Numbered from the stretch's first letter, positions 49,361-61,729 are shown. The stretch: 64,000 nucleotides of DNA from Iris pallida (GCA_029216955.1 JANAVB010009599.1:3732982-3796981), one strand, 5' to 3'. Numbers and translations: made by a program. Notes: generated by a model from the letters alone, not told the origin.

Positions 49361-51196
49361 AACAGGATGTTGTAATTAACGTCCGCGTCCACAACATAGC
49401 AAGTCACCTCTGTCTGGAGATCACTAATATGACATTTCAGGAAGATTTTTCCCAGCGTTTCACTCTTGTTAGCGTTAAAGCCATTGATTGTAGTATGGGA
49501 TGCCGTCAGATGATGCATCAGCATCCCTAATGTCCTGGAGCAAAGTCCGGGGGATAATGCTAAGAGAAGACCCAGGGCAATCTGAATTCGATATACCTTG
49601 ATGGCACTGACATACCTTGTGTAATACAATGGCCTGTTGTGTCAGTTGTTTTTGAGTAGCATGTCTTGTTGAGTGAAGGTGATGTTGGAGATAATTTCCC
49701 CTATGCTGTGGCAGTGTAGACATGTTGTTTGATCTTCTTCAGGCTGCTTGAACTGACTGATGAAAGACTCAGCATCCTTCAGCGCTTCACATAGAGCCTC
49801 TCGAGTATCTTTGGATAGTCGGAGGAGCTCAAATAGGGATAGCCGAGATGGAATACTAGCGAGCTGTGCCAATATGTCAAAGTTATCGAGTTTAGCCAAC
49901 CCCACAGCATTGTCTTTACATAGAGGCCTGTTGAAACGAGCCTCTTTCTGCTTTTGTTTATCGACTACTAGAGGTTGGGATGGACCCTTCCCTTGGGTAG
50001 CTGTAGTGGTGACAGGAGGCATCACTTCAATCAGAGTCTCCTCTTGCGGAGCGTTCTGCTGTGAATGCATCTGAACATGAAGAGATTCCTCAGCGGAGGA
50101 AGCGACTATATGGCAAGAGTTGGTTTTCTTGCCTCTGGTTTTGGAGGTAGGATGTACCCCCGGTTGAGTCAATTCTAGAGCTAGATCTGGGTGGACCCAT
50201 ATAACCTCTCCCCGGGACGTCATAAGTGGTATTAGTCCACTCACATTGTCACGAGTTGGTGGAAGGTTGATTACTTCCATTGCCGCCTTTGAGTTAGGGA
50301 CGATGCCATTCTGAGCTTCAGTAGGTAGCAAGGTGCCAAACTTGAGGGACACGATGTTGGCCGAGACTGTCTTCTCTTCATAATCAAGCGAGAGGACGTT
50401 CACATTGATCATGCGTTATATGTAGTTCTTCAAGACATATCAGTCTCGAATCGGATGGCCGACGAACCGATGGTAGTAACAGTACCTCGGGTCGCCTACC
50501 CTGTCAACCTCGTTGGGATGCTTTGGATCGGGCAACTTGATTTTGTTGCTTTACTTTGGCATTTCGAAGAGTCGTAGGGTATCTTCGTCATTGAAGGAGT
50601 ATACCTCCTTCAGTTTTGGTGCGGGCGGTGGTTTTGAGTAGGCCCTTGTGTACTTTTTGAGGTATTGACAGTCAATGCCTGCTTTCCCTTCGGCATGTGC
50701 CCGTTGCTGTCGTTGGCGGCACGCTTCCCCTTGTTATCGAACGGAGGGAAGCTGACCCCCAGAAGCTGAGCATCGTGTGCCTTCTTCTCGGTGCATTCGG
50801 CACTGATGATTAGCAAAATCCAATCTAGAGGCTGGACAGAGTCGAACTAGAGTTTGGCTGCTGGCGTCATGTTCATGCAGCAGGAATCGATCAGTACATG
50901 ATCTGGTATTCCCGGAGGTAACCTTAAGCATGCCAGCTGGAAGCACTTGATGAAAGCTCGAACGGTCTCTTTTTCTTTCTGGAACACTTCTATTAGGGAT
51001 GCCATTGTCATATCTTTTCCTCCGTTATAGAATCGGTCGAAAAACAGATGCATTAAGTCATCGAAGGAGGATATGCAGTTGTCAGGAAGACTGTAGTACC
51101 AGTCATAGGCGACTCCCTTCAACGCCCCGATGAACAAACGTGTAAGCAAGGCGTCTTCCTTCGGGAGATGTCCCACCACATAGTGGAAGTAGGTCA
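49361..51196 (-). pseudogene. Element A: protease and gag part
   Basis: Read on the minus strand from the right, gag shows HYVVGHLPKEDALLTR and GVAYDWYYSLPDNCISSF (about 51090-51140), a capsid signature also in B and G. A helical stretch RAFIKCFQLACLRLPPGIPD follows. A zinc-finger-like CYYHRFVGHP lies near 50455-50490, with its last Cys replaced by a stop. Next comes MWVHPDL-type sequence (VIWVHPDLALELTQ, about 50185) and the start of protease (LSIIPRTLLQD, about 49540-49570). Several stops break it. The left gag end is cut by element E at 51197. Confidence 0.72.
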
Positions 51197-52286
51197 TGTC
51201 ACGCCCCGCTCCCGTAGGAGCGATCGTCCTCACTAAGGCGTGATGCCGCACGAGCCTAGGTTGCACTCGTGCAAGGCAGGTTCCATAACGGCCGATTTCG
51301 GCGGCTGCGATGGGGTCGTCGCACAGAAGTCCCAAGCAGAGACATTGAATAATAGCAGCAAAATTTGAAGCAAAACATAAGTCATTGCAAAACACTCTTT
51401 TATTGATATTGAAACAAAGGTTACAATGGGGCACAAGGCCAAGATTACAAGTCTCTCAAGCTCAAAGAATTCAACCGTGGCCCGTACCTTAAAATACTAT
51501 ATCCGTGCCATCGTGTCTTAGACCAACTTGAAACTCTATGTGACACCACCGCCCAAGTCATACTCTATATGACGGGCTTACGATCGTGAGACTATGTGGT
51601 TATACCCAGCCGTTGAACTCATAGGACCGTGCTTGCTACTACTCCTGATAGCTTAACATAACTTGCCTAACTTACTCTGCAACAACTTGACGAGCAAAGG
51701 CTGCGTCAAGCTTTGCGTCGTGGGAACGTGCGGTGCACGCGTTCGACTTTGAACAACCAAGTTATTTGGGGTGCCTAGACTTATGCCACAAGTCGTGCAA
51801 TACAACTTAACCCGTCGGCGAGCAGAGGCTATGCCACGCCTTTGGCAAAGAGACCGTGCATGCTTTATGAAGCATTTATGCGGGCGACGCCTATGAATTT
51901 GGCTAAGTCTTAGCTTGTGGCGAATACCAACTTTTCCTTCTCCCAAGCCACGGGACGAAGGACCGAGTGTCGTTTTCAAAGCACACCGTGCACCAACTCT
52001 AAGCCGACCATTGGACCTTTCCATATTCTAACTCAATTCGACCCGTCGGGATTATTCCTTTTAGCTATGTGGAATCGTCTCTTTTATTATCAAGCCTACT
52101 TGTGCAAGTTGAAAATATACGATTTATTATGTGAAGGCTAAGATGAGGCAAGTTCACCGAAACTACCCCACTTGAGCGAGCGGTCGTCTCGACCGAGCGG
52201 TTCTTCGAGTAGCCGTTGCAAGGCTAAGTCTGCACGCCGTTGGCATTTCGATTCCTTCGATTGACTGAGCGGGACGGGGCACTACA
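51197..52286 (-). repeat. LTR of element E
   Basis: The plus strand starts TGTCACGCCCCGCTCCC and ends GAGCGGGACGGGGCACTACA, so the ends are strongly inverted. The 5 bases before it are GGTCA; the second duplication is out of view. A minus-strand AATAAA-type signal (TTTTATT at 51399-51405) fits the minus orientation. Confidence 0.65.
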
Positions 52287-54257
52287 TCATACACCACTCA
52301 GAAAAAGTTTCGTCCTCGATACTAACTGAGTACTTACTCATTGACTTATCATTTCTACTCAACATTCAAGAACTCTCGCACACACTACGCCTATGCATTT
52401 TCTCAATCCGAGCCACGCTCGCACTACCCTCAATCTTTTCTTCAAAACTCACGATCTCAAAATCCTCGATACTTTTCCGTTCCTCTAGTCTCACTTGATT
52501 CAACGTATCACTTAGTTGGATCGTGCACATATTCTAGGCGTCCCCAAAATACATACATTTCAGCCGAGCCTCGTGATAAAGAAACCGCCATCACCACTCG
52601 AGTCGGATCGTGCACATATTCGGGCGTCCCTGATATACGTGCATGTCAACCGAGACTCGCGAGTGGTGCCTCCACAAATCCTACCACTTCGCACTCGGAC
52701 GTCTGCCTAACCGCTAGGCTATGTCTTTCCGTCAGTATTGGAATCATAGTTCCCAAACAACAATATCAACACTGACCCTATCATAAGGTCAAACCAAGTT
52801 GATAGTACGGAGTTTTTTTACGCAAGCTCGCATCACTCCGATTTCTAAACTTCGAGCATAGATTTCCTACACACATCCTGACATTCATAGCACGGGGTCT
52901 GAGTCATTCAGCAAAGCCATCCTATGATAACTCACGTTTCAACCAATTCTACGACATATCAATATCACTCAATTCAATAAGTCATCTTGTATAGTCTATC
53001 CCTTCAAACACGTTCAATATAGTTCGCTTATCAATCCTTCTCAATTCAAGCACGCTATGACGCAATTCGTCGCTAACAAAAATTTTACATTCCACATTTC
53101 CTAAGTCATCTATTCCAATTCACGTAATCGATCATGAGGTCGTCTAGCTTAACAATACGTTGGGCCCCGATCTCATGCGATTCTGATTTTCCACGGTGGC
53201 ATGAATCCCCAGGCACGCTCCCGTGGGATAATCATCCTCATCGGAACGTAACTCTTGTTTTGTGTCTAGACTAATTCATTCTTGATGCGCGGATTGGACC
53301 TACTCAATCCTCAAGTTTATTTCATTCATCAATCGTAAGTCCTAACATCCCTAAATTTTCTTTCGCATCAAACCAACAAGTCGAGACAATCAACGTTGCC
53401 GCGTCCTGATTTTTCGAGTTCGATCATTCCAGCGACATGAATCACCATGTCAACGCTCACGCGGAACGATCGCCCCAAATCCGATGCGACGCATGTGCGA
53501 TGCTAGAGTTGCGCTCGTGCAAGGCAAGAATATCGATGTTGTGGTTATCCGCGTAACCCTCAAGACACTTCTATTTTCATCCAACATTCCTCTCAATCAA
53601 ATTCCTAAGTATTGCATCCAACCAAACAATAACACTTGCACGATCGTCATTCGCCGAGTCAGAGTACTCCCGAGTTATCGCATATCGATCTTTGATACGC
53701 CTCAATACCATCGACGATATGCGTAACCTGACGATCTTCCTTTGCAACCAATTTTGAGTCGTGCGAATGATGCCATCATTCGACTGGATAATCTCCTCGA
53801 CATTCAATTCAAGTTCGATCATTATCCCTCGAATCATTCACAACATCAAATTCCTCAAACCCAAATTTGCGTATTCGTTCATCCCTTCTATCTTAAGTCA
53901 TCGACCAACGTATTTCTTCAATTCGCATCAATCCTTTGCTAACCCAAATCATCGAACAACATTCAATCCAATCCTTAGAGTTATTGCGTAACTTCAAAAT
54001 TCAACTTTTCGTGCACGCTATCTATCTATCGTGCTAACTTTTCATATACGATCCGTATCAATTTCTTCGATCAAGTCATCCGTTCGCTACACCTTAACTT
54101 TTTTCTCGATTCGATTTCATCTACTCGCTCATTTTCGGGTTTCATACTTGCGTAATCCTCAATCCCGTGCACGTTTCGTGCGTGTCATTTCTAATTTGTT
54201 CGAATCCACTTATTAAACTTCATGACAACAACTCACTCAATCTAAGGCTTTGCATAT
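52287..54257 (-). other. Internal region of E without coding domains
   Basis: Two stretches repeat each other: TCGGATCGTGCACATATTC... near 52518 and 52604, each followed by GGCGTCCC and a CATACATTT or CGTGCATGT stretch. Another pair, near 51260 in the LTR and 53505, shares CGCTCGTGCAAGGCA-type sequence. Near 52690-52730 a segment reads like GCCTAGCGGTTAGGC, which has a tRNA-like or SINE-like look but no foldable tRNA that I can support. Nothing else is recognised. Confidence 0.45.
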
Positions 54258-55111
54258 TGTAGGTCCTAAAAATCAAGTTGCACCCATCAACAAAGCCATG
54301 AAAATCAAAGTGTGCATCCTTCAAATGAACTGCACAGAAGACAGATTGCGCATTAACTCGATTGCGCAAACTGAACTGCGCAGCAAGCCAAGTGCGTTAG
54401 CTGACGTGGCAACGTCATCATTACCTGACAGAATCAGATCTTCTGACAGTTCGAAGAAAGAGGAAACTGTTCGTTTCTCGTACAGCACAGCGCTCGAGGA
54501 CAGCTGTACAGCCAGCGCAGTTCAATCCAGCGCAATCCAAATCCAGCGCAATCCAAACCCAGCGCAATCTGAAGCCAGCGCAGTTCATGTGGCGCACTCC
54601 ATCAAGACAACTGACAACTTACACGTGGCATTCATGCCATCAATTGCTCACTACGTGGTAACTGTCTGTACACGATCATGCACATTTCAATCAAATAATA
54701 TCATGTGTCCAATACAGTTGGCCCATGATCAAATAACTGCCAGCGCAGTCTGATGTCTGCGCAGTCCAATGCATGCGCAATCCATCCTGCGCAATTCAGA
54801 ATAACTAAAAATTAGTTATTTCCAGAACTCTATAAATAGAGTTTCAAGTCCTTCATAGGGGGGATCATATAGAGATCAGAAATTCAGAATCAAGATCAGA
54901 GAGTTCCGGAGTTCTTGCCCAAGTGCTACTGCATTCTTCAGAGGCTTTTGCCTTCAAATTTCAGAGGCTATCGTCTTCAAAGTTCACATCGTCCAAGGGA
55001 TAAAGCGATCGCCATTCAGATCGGATTCCTACAGTTGTACTTTTCCAGAATTCTATTGTAATCTCTTTACAAAGTTTATGAAATAAAGATCAACTTTTGT
55101 TCTTGCAAACA
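54258..55111 (+). repeat. 5' LTR of element G
   Basis: It starts TGTAGGTCC and ends CTTGCAAACA. A TATAAATA lies at 54831-54838 and AATAAA at 55082-55087, so RNA starts and poly(A) would fall in this copy. CAGCGCAATCC, GCGCAGTC and related GCGCA motifs repeat at 54340-54400, 54512-54585 and 54738-54800. Confidence 0.75.
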
Positions 55112-55113
55112 AA

Positions 55114-57368
55114 ATGGCGACTCTACTGGGGACGACTTTCTCCTCCGACGAGGAAGTGACAACTCAATGTGACGTTGCGTCTGTCGGGAAGACGTAGAAG
55201 ACGCTGGTTGTGAAGGTCAACCAGATGGCCTACGAAGCCATGATCAACTCCAGGACCACCCCTCGCACTGCAACAACTTCTGCCACGAGCAAAGTTGGCC
55301 CAGTGTGGGTCCCCAAGACTGTTGTGCAGTCTGCTGCCTCTGCTAAGACTGCTGCGCAGTCTAAAGCCTCTGCTACCAAGACTGTTGCACAGTCTGCTGC
55401 ACAGTCTGTAGTCTCTGCCAAGACTGCTGCACAGTCTAACGATTTTGCTGCCAAGACTGTTGCGCAGTCTGCTCCTCTTGCCAGTGCACAGGCTATTTCA
55501 TATGCTGCTCTGTCAAAGTGCAAGACTCCTCTTCCATTGGCGCAGTTGGTTAGAACTCTTCCTGCGCAGTCCATTATTCCAACAACCAGAGTGTATCCCA
55601 AACACTCTATGGCCAGAACTCCTAATGCGCAAACCATAGTGTCTGTGGCCAGAACCAAAAGGCCATCTGCCAAAACTCCTTGTGCGCAATCAGCCAGTGC
55701 GCCTAATGTCAAAGCTCCCCTAGCGCAAGCTGCGCCAGCGCAGTCCAAGAGAGACAACCCTTTGGCTAATCTCTCTTCTTCTCACAGCAAGGGGAAAAAC
55801 ACTGCTCCTCTTTCCAAACACCCTGTTGCTCCAGCGCAATCCACTGGGGGTAGTCTGTTGACTGTCCCTCTTCCACCTCAGAAGAAAGGAAAAGGCCCGT
55901 TGGTCTTTTCTCAAACTTCCTCGTCCCACGACTTGGAAGACAACAGAGGGAAACGTTCTTTAGCTAACCCTTCTTCACAAAACAAAAGAAAAGGCCCTTT
56001 GGTCTTTTCTCAGTCTTCTCGGGTTTTTACCTCGGAAGATCAATCTGAATGTGCCTCGGCACCAGTCAGTACAAGAACTCTCACAAACAAGAGTTCTTCT
56101 CTCCATGCCAAAAGAACTTGTACTGATCAAAGAGGTATTCTGCCTACTCCGGTAGCAGAATTCCAGGATCTCCCAACTCTCAAGATATTCCGTTCAAAGC
56201 AGGGCAAATTACTGGTGTCTCAGACAGAAACCCCTGGGGGTGAATTTGCTGATCTTCGGGATTATGTCAATAGACTTCGTTCTACGTCAACTTCGGCGAA
56301 ACGCAAGCAGCCAATGCCGAAGACGAACCGACATCAAAGGCAAACTTCCAGGATGGAAAATCCTGACACCTATGCCAATGAAGTGAGTACTTCCCTGTAC
56401 ACTCAAGGGACAAAACATCTGAAGAACCGAAACCATGTTCCGAATATTGTTAAAGAACATATCCCTCAAACTTTTTCTCGTCCCGTTGTTCCTGATCTCC
56501 GAGAATATCTCAAGCAAAAGCGGGACAATATCTCTACACCACCAGTTCCACCACTTGAACACCATTGTAACCACAAGGTTGTCATCAAGTGCTGTTGTAA
56601 GACAACAAAGCGATCTGTCTTCGATCGCCTGAACTTTACAAATTCTGAACCGATGTTGGAAGACGAAGACGAAGTATTGTATGCTTCTGTCAACATGGCC
56701 TCTCGAGACACTGGGGGTAGAAAATGCTCCAAGCACGGCAAACCTCGCCGGCCCAGCTAGCGGTATTTAGATTTACTCCAAGAATCTTCTGAAGGAGTAT
56801 TTCGACATACCCGATCCCGAAGCCGAGATACAATCGGTCAAAGGAATCTTCTCCAAGATCCTTCCGGTCATCTCCCTCTTTCTCACTCAGGAGATGATTC
56901 TTTCTCTGATTATGATGCATACAGTAAAATTTTTGAACAGACAGTGTCCTCTACTGTGCCTAGAGAAGTGACAGCTTATGTTGTTACTGAAGACCCAGAC
57001 GCTTCTAGTTCGGCTAATCAAGAACAACGAATAGCTGCACTAGAAGACAAGTTGAAGACCATGGCTGAAATGGTCGCCAGTATGCATTCTATCATCGTGG
57101 CTCAACATACAGTGCCACCAACTGTACCTACTGCAAATCCTGAAGTCATAGCATCGTCGGTGCCTGCCAATGCAGGGCTGGGGGTAGTATCTCCTCAATT
57201 ACCTCCTGTACAAATTCAATCCACACCCAGTCAGTCAGGGGCTGGGGGTAGCTCTTACCACGCTGTTCCTCCTCCTAACACTCTGATTCAGCCTACTCCT
57301 TCTTCATCATCGGAGGATGCTAATGAAGCTGTCAAACTCTTGCGCACTCAATTCGAGGACTTCAAAGA
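55114..57368 (+). pseudogene. gag of element G, N-terminal part (cut by the CACTA element)
   Basis: One frame runs from the ATG at 55114 to the CACTA insertion, with only two stops, TAG at 55195 and TAG at 56758. The start peptide MATLLGTTFSSDEE is shared with B. Residues 70-220 are low-complexity, rich in Ala, Lys, Ser, with repeated Ala-Gln-Ser from GCGCAGTC-type codons (55325-55750). Then comes a basic Ser/Pro-rich part and KRSVFDRLNFTNSE (about 56605-56650), matching the KSVFWRLHF segment of B. HHCNHKVVIKCCCK just before it is a possible metal-binding cluster. A helical stretch (RIAALEDKLKTMAEMVASM, about 57028-57085) precedes the insertion. The frame resumes at 63511. Confidence 0.75.
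55115..55134 (+). promoter_or_regulatory. Primer-binding site of element G
   Basis: TGGCGACTCTACTGGGGACG begins three bases after the LTR. It equals the B site except at one inner position and the last base. The gag start codon ATG (55114) overlaps it. Confidence 0.8.
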
Positions 57369-57388
57369 TACTACTAAAATCTGTCAAA

Positions 57389-57800
57389 TCAGCGACGCCT
57401 CAAGACGTCGCTAAATAGGAAAAATACGTCGCTAATTTCGATTAGCGACGTATGCACGTAGTCGCGATTAACCTAGTCACTAAACAAGAAAACGTCGCAA
57501 TACGTCGCTATTGCGACGAGCTTTAGCGACGCAGACACGTCGCTAATTCAGCGACTGCCAGCGACGTAAAACGTCATCTTTTACCGACGTATTCTAGCGA
57601 CGTTGAGCGACTTTACATGCATCGATGCTGACCTGGCTTGAGAGCCATATAGCGACGTTCTGCAACTTTTCTACGTCGCTACAGTACCGACGTTTAGTGA
57701 CGATCAGCGACGGTATTCATTATAGTTAGCGACGTTGGGGTACTTACTTAGCGACGTTATTTTTGTCGCTGAACGTCGCTGATCGTCGCTGAACGTCGCT
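57389..57800. repeat. Left subterminal repeats of the CACTA element
   Basis: AGCGACG and CGTCGCT occur many times in both orientations, about every 12-20 bp. Such arrays are the usual binding region of the element-encoded TnpA-type protein (established for En/Spm). Confidence 0.8.
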
Positions 57801-58037
57801 AATATTGAAAAAAATAAAAAATACAGCATTTGCAGTATCCCCTGCAGCATTTGCAGCATCCCCTGCAGCATTTCTTACAGCAACAACGGTGTGTATCACG
57901 AACACAGTATCAAACAACACAGATACACACAATCACGAACACGTTTGAAATACAATCTCATCAATCAACACAGATATATGAAAATTTGTAACAACAATGT
58001 CAAACATAATGGTCCACAACTTAATTGCCAAGTATGG

Positions 58038-58400
58038 GAACGAATGGCTCAGAACACAACCTAAAATTTATTCTAGCATACATTAGTGTGAATCATCTAA
58101 GTTCTGTACATATGGTGTAGTATATGTTCTTATCGTATGTAGTATCTGAAGAATGTAACAGAATCAAGATGAACTCACATAATGTAATACTAAGACATCA
58201 TCTACTACTATATAAGATATAGTGATAGGTTGTCGTATCATCATTGCCGAGGGATGAGGGTCGGAGGACAGTCAACTTTATCTACGACTACATAGTTTCT
58301 GCCTCACCAGTCGAATGGCTGCAGGGACTATGTCCTGATCACCATGTCGTACCATAGATTAATGCAAATGGAGCTGGAGCTAAAATACAGAAACCAAAAT
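58038..58400. repeat. Direct repeat module R1 in the CACTA element
   Basis: R starts GAACGAATGGCTCAGAACAC, passes through CATTAGTGTGAATCATCTA and GGTTGTCGTATCATCATTGCC, and ends near AATACAGAAACCAAAAT. Further copies are R2 59255-59477 (truncated at CATTGCCGAGG), R3 60551-60891 and R4 62131-62456. A fifth copy is split by palindrome P3 (head about 60968-60990, tail about 61574-61612). I recognise no coding function. Confidence 0.8.
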
Positions 58401-58495
58401 ATGATATCCACCTCAAGTGTAGAGTCGGGGGAGAAGAACTTTTCCACCCTCTCCCTCTCTCACGCTATCAATGTCACAACTTTTCCACCTCAAGT

Positions 58496-59256
58496 TCTGA
58501 TCAAGCATTTTCCTTCTCCTCTCCTCCACCATGGCTCTGAACCCATCTGCTCCTCCCTACTTCCCTTTTTCTTATTTGACTCTCTCAGCCACATATGATA
58601 TCCAGCTCAAGTGTAGAGTCGGGGGAGAAGAAGTGGACAGGAAGAGGAGGGGGAAGCAGCACAGCCGACGGCATGACCCGGAGGAAGTACAGAGGTTTTC
58701 TTCAACATACGTAGGAGAACTATAAGGATATATCTTTTCACAACATATCACCTTGTCAAAGACCCTTAATGTGACATCCATGTTACCGCGGTGTCGGAAG
58801 ACTAACATGTCATAATTTTCTAAGCCGTGTGTTTGACATAATCCTCCAACCGGATTTCAGTTCTATGTAATAATGCAAGATTACTACATAGGAGGAAAGA
58901 GTTGGGAGGATTATGTCAAAACACACGGCTAAGAAAATTATGACATGTTAGTCTTCCGACACCGCGGTAACATAGTTGTCACATTAAGGGTCTTTGACAA
59001 GATGACATATTGTGAAAAGATATATCCTTATAGTTCTCCTGCGGATTTGAAGAAAACATCTGTACTTCCTCCGGGTCATGCCACCGGCTGTGCTGTTTCT
59101 CCCTCCTCTTCCTGTCCACTTCTTCTTCCCCGACTCTACACTTGAGCTGGATATCATATGTGGCTGAGAGAGTCAAATAAGAAGAAGGGAAGTAGGGAGG
59201 AGCAGATGGGTCTAGAGCCATAATGGAGGAGAGGAGAAGGAAGATGCTTGATCAGA
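58496..59256. repeat. Palindrome P1 (arms about 355 bp, 50-bp spacer)
   Basis: The left arm 58496-58850 is the inverted copy of 58901-59256, with few mismatches. Both arms contain the same open frame starting MALNPSAPPYFP in outward-in direction, so a gene fragment may have been captured and then inverted-duplicated. R1 lies before it and R2 directly after it. Confidence 0.8.
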
Positions 59257-59477
59257 ACGGATGGCTCAGAACACAACCCAAAATTCATTCTAGCATATAT
59301 TAGTGTGAATCATCTATGTTCTGTACATATGGTGTAGTATATGTTCTTATCGAATCTAGTATGTAGTATCTGAAGAATGTAACAGAATCAAGATGAACTC
59401 ACATAATCTAATACTAAAACGTCATCTACTACTATATAAGATATAGTGATAGGTTGTCGTATCATCATTGCCGAGGA
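59255..59477. repeat. Direct repeat module R2
   Basis: It begins directly at the right end of palindrome P1 with GAACGGATGGCTCAGAAC and stops at CATTGCCGAGG, where palindrome P2 begins. It lacks the last third of the R module. Confidence 0.75.
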
Positions 59478-59488
59478 GGAGCCACTTC

Positions 59489-60387
59489 CCCCGGCTCTAC
59501 AAAATCAATGCCATCCAAAGAAGGCAAAACTGAATCAGCATTGTCTTCCGGATCGTCCTCATCAAGGCATAACGGGCTGCTCAGCGTGCCCAGCTTCTTC
59601 AACTTCTCGCTGGCTGCAGAGTCGAAATGGGAACGGGTCCTCTTTGCCGGCCCGGAGCTCTGACTCGCACTCGTCGCCTCGCTACCGGTTTTCTCTCCTC
59701 CTCTGACGCGGGTCATAAGAAAAGAAATTTCGTACCTCTTCTTCACATAAACATCATTGTCGCCTTGTACTCGAGCCTCCTCGTCTGTGACGCTATCTAA
59801 CTTCTCGGTGCCTACATTGTCACTCGAATCTCCCCTTCGACTCGTATCGTCCTCTTATTCGCCTGTCTTTTCGCTCCCTGTCTTGCAATTATCTGCTATC
59901 ACCGCCGACTCATTCGACTCCTTCTCGAGTCTTCCTCCTCCTCTCGGAGTCATCGGAGAAGGAGTCAAATGAGACGGCGGTGATAGCAGATGATTGCAAG
60001 ACAGGGAGCGAAAAGACAGGCGAAGAAGAAGACGATACGAGTCGAAGGGAAATTAGGTGACAATGTAGGCACCGAGAAGTTGGATAGCATCAGACGAGGA
60101 GGCTCGCGAGTACAAGGCGGCAATGATGTTTATGTGAAGAAGAGGTACGAAATTTCTTTTCTTATGACCGCGTCAGAGGAGGAGAGAAAACCGGTAGCGG
60201 CGACGAGTGCGAGTCAGAGCTCCGGGCCGGCAAAGAGGACCCGTTCCCATTTCGACTCTGCAGCCAGCGAGAAGTTGAAAAAACTGGGCACGCTGAGCAG
60301 CCCGTTATGCCTTGATGAGGACGATCCGGAAGACAATGCTGATTCAGTTTTGCCTTCCTCGGATGGCATTGATTCTGTAGATCCGGG
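59489..60387. repeat. Palindrome P2 (arms about 435 bp, 29-bp spacer)
   Basis: The left arm 59489-59926 pairs with 59956-60387, with scattered mismatches. Both arms encode the same roughly 90-residue peptide including SGPAKRTRSHFDSAASEKL and an acidic stretch, reading from the centre outwards. This looks like a captured exon of a nuclear-type protein; I do not recognise the gene. Confidence 0.8.
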
Positions 60388-60550
60388 TATAAAGAGGAAG
60401 AGATTGGGAGTAGAGTGGACCCGGAGGGAAATGAGAGATTGGAAGCTGGGTCAATATCCAAGAAGCGAAAGAGAGTCGAGGATTCTGATTTTGATGGCAT
60501 AGAGGAAGAGGTTCGCGACATAACGAGAGGGACAAGGAAGGGGGCAGATG

Positions 60551-60891
60551 AAGGATGGCTCAGAACACAACCCAAATTCATTCTAGCATACATTAGTATG
60601 AATCATCTATGTTCTGTACATATGGTGTAGTATATGTTCTTATCGTATAGTATCTGAAGGATATAACAGAATCAAGATGAACTCACATAATGTAATACTA
60701 AAACATCATATACTATATAAGATATAGTGATAGGTTGTCGTATCATCATTGCCGAGGGATGAGGGTCGGAGGATAGTCAACTTTATCTACGGCTACATAG
60801 TTTCTGCCTCGCCAGTCGAATGGCTGCAGGGACCATGTCGTACCGTAGATTAATGCAAATGGAGCTGGAGCCAAAATACAGAAACCAAAAT
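60551..60891. repeat. Direct repeat module R3
   Basis: A nearly full-length R copy (GGATGGCTCAGAACAC to GAAACCAAAATAC). It starts about 160 bp after palindrome P2. Confidence 0.75.
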
Positions 60892-60983
60892 ACAAATACA
60901 GAATCAAATCCCTGGTTTCGCCGAAAATACAAAACACAGTTCTAATTAGTATGTATTTTAAGTATGAGAACGGATGGCTCAGA

Positions 60984-61575
60984 AACCCAACCGGAGAGGA
61001 TACTCTGCAGATCCATCTGAGTAGGACGTATACTCTGAGAGATCACCTTTACAAGAATGATATCAGTAGTGGAATTGAGTGTGTATGTCCTACTCAGATG
61101 GGTCTCTCACCGTTACTATTTTTTCTGAAAGCATCGTGGATGTGCTCCGTCAACATATTCTTGCTCCGAGCCAAAACTTTGCCCCGGAGCTCAAGTGGAC
61201 ATCCTTCGTGTAGAGCTCGAGTGAGAGGTTCCTGACAGCATGGTGGTCTCCTTTGTCAAAGTATCCGTGCTCGTCCCACAACCAATGTGATGAGCACGGA
61301 TACTTTGACAAAGGAGACCACCATGCTGTCAGGAACCTCTCACTCGAGCTCTACACGAAAGATGTCCACTTGAGCTCCGGGGTAAAGTTTTGGCTCGAAG
61401 CAAGAATCTGTTGACGGAACACATCCACCATGCTGTCAGAAAAAATAGTAACGGTGAGAGACCCATCTGAGTAGGACGTACACACTCAATCCCACTACTG
61501 ATATCATACTTGTAAAGGTGATCTCTCAGAGTATACGTCCTACTCAGATGGATCTCTTAGAGTATCCCTTTGGTT
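60984..61575. repeat. Palindrome P3 (arms about 285 bp, 19-bp spacer)
   Basis: The left arm 60984-61273 pairs with 61293-61575. The inner 90 bp on each side (from about 61185) is nearly perfect. It lies inside an R copy: the head GAACGGATGGCTCAGAA is just left, and the tail GGTTGTCGTATCATCATTGCC just right. Confidence 0.85.
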
Positions 61576-61729
61576 GGTTGTCGTATCATCATTGCCGAGG
61601 GATGAGGGTCGTAGTACCAATACAATCCAGAGATTGACACAGTACTAATTCATATATATGTAGTCCAATACAAATAGTCTAATAAAAAACAACCCAATAC
61701 AAAAAGTCCAATAGAAATAATACTAATAG

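Larger units (their letters stand above)
51197..54257 (-). mobile_element. Element E: gypsy-like LTR element, visible part
   Basis: The element lies in the gag of A and is itself cut by element G. On the minus strand its 3' LTR (52286 to 51197) is preceded by the box TCGAGGACGAAACTTTTT (52302-52319), which closely resembles the end of the internal region in many plant chromoviruses. The rest, 52320-54257, has no recognisable protein domain on either strand. It may be a non-autonomous element or a heavily decayed one. The other LTR must lie outside the window. Confidence 0.55.

Noticed and set aside
50847..51434. A 195-codon minus-strand frame taken as one gag protein
   Set aside because: Its N-terminal part lies in the LTR of E beyond 51197; only the part left of that edge is gag of A.
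52690..52730. tRNA-like sequence (AGCGGTTAGGC on the minus strand)
   Set aside because: I could not find a full set of arms or a matching anticodon stem, so no tRNA or SINE is called.
58344..58808. Small proteins encoded near 58531 and 58979
   Set aside because: They are the same sequence in the two arms of palindrome P1, so they are likely gene fragments and not two genes.
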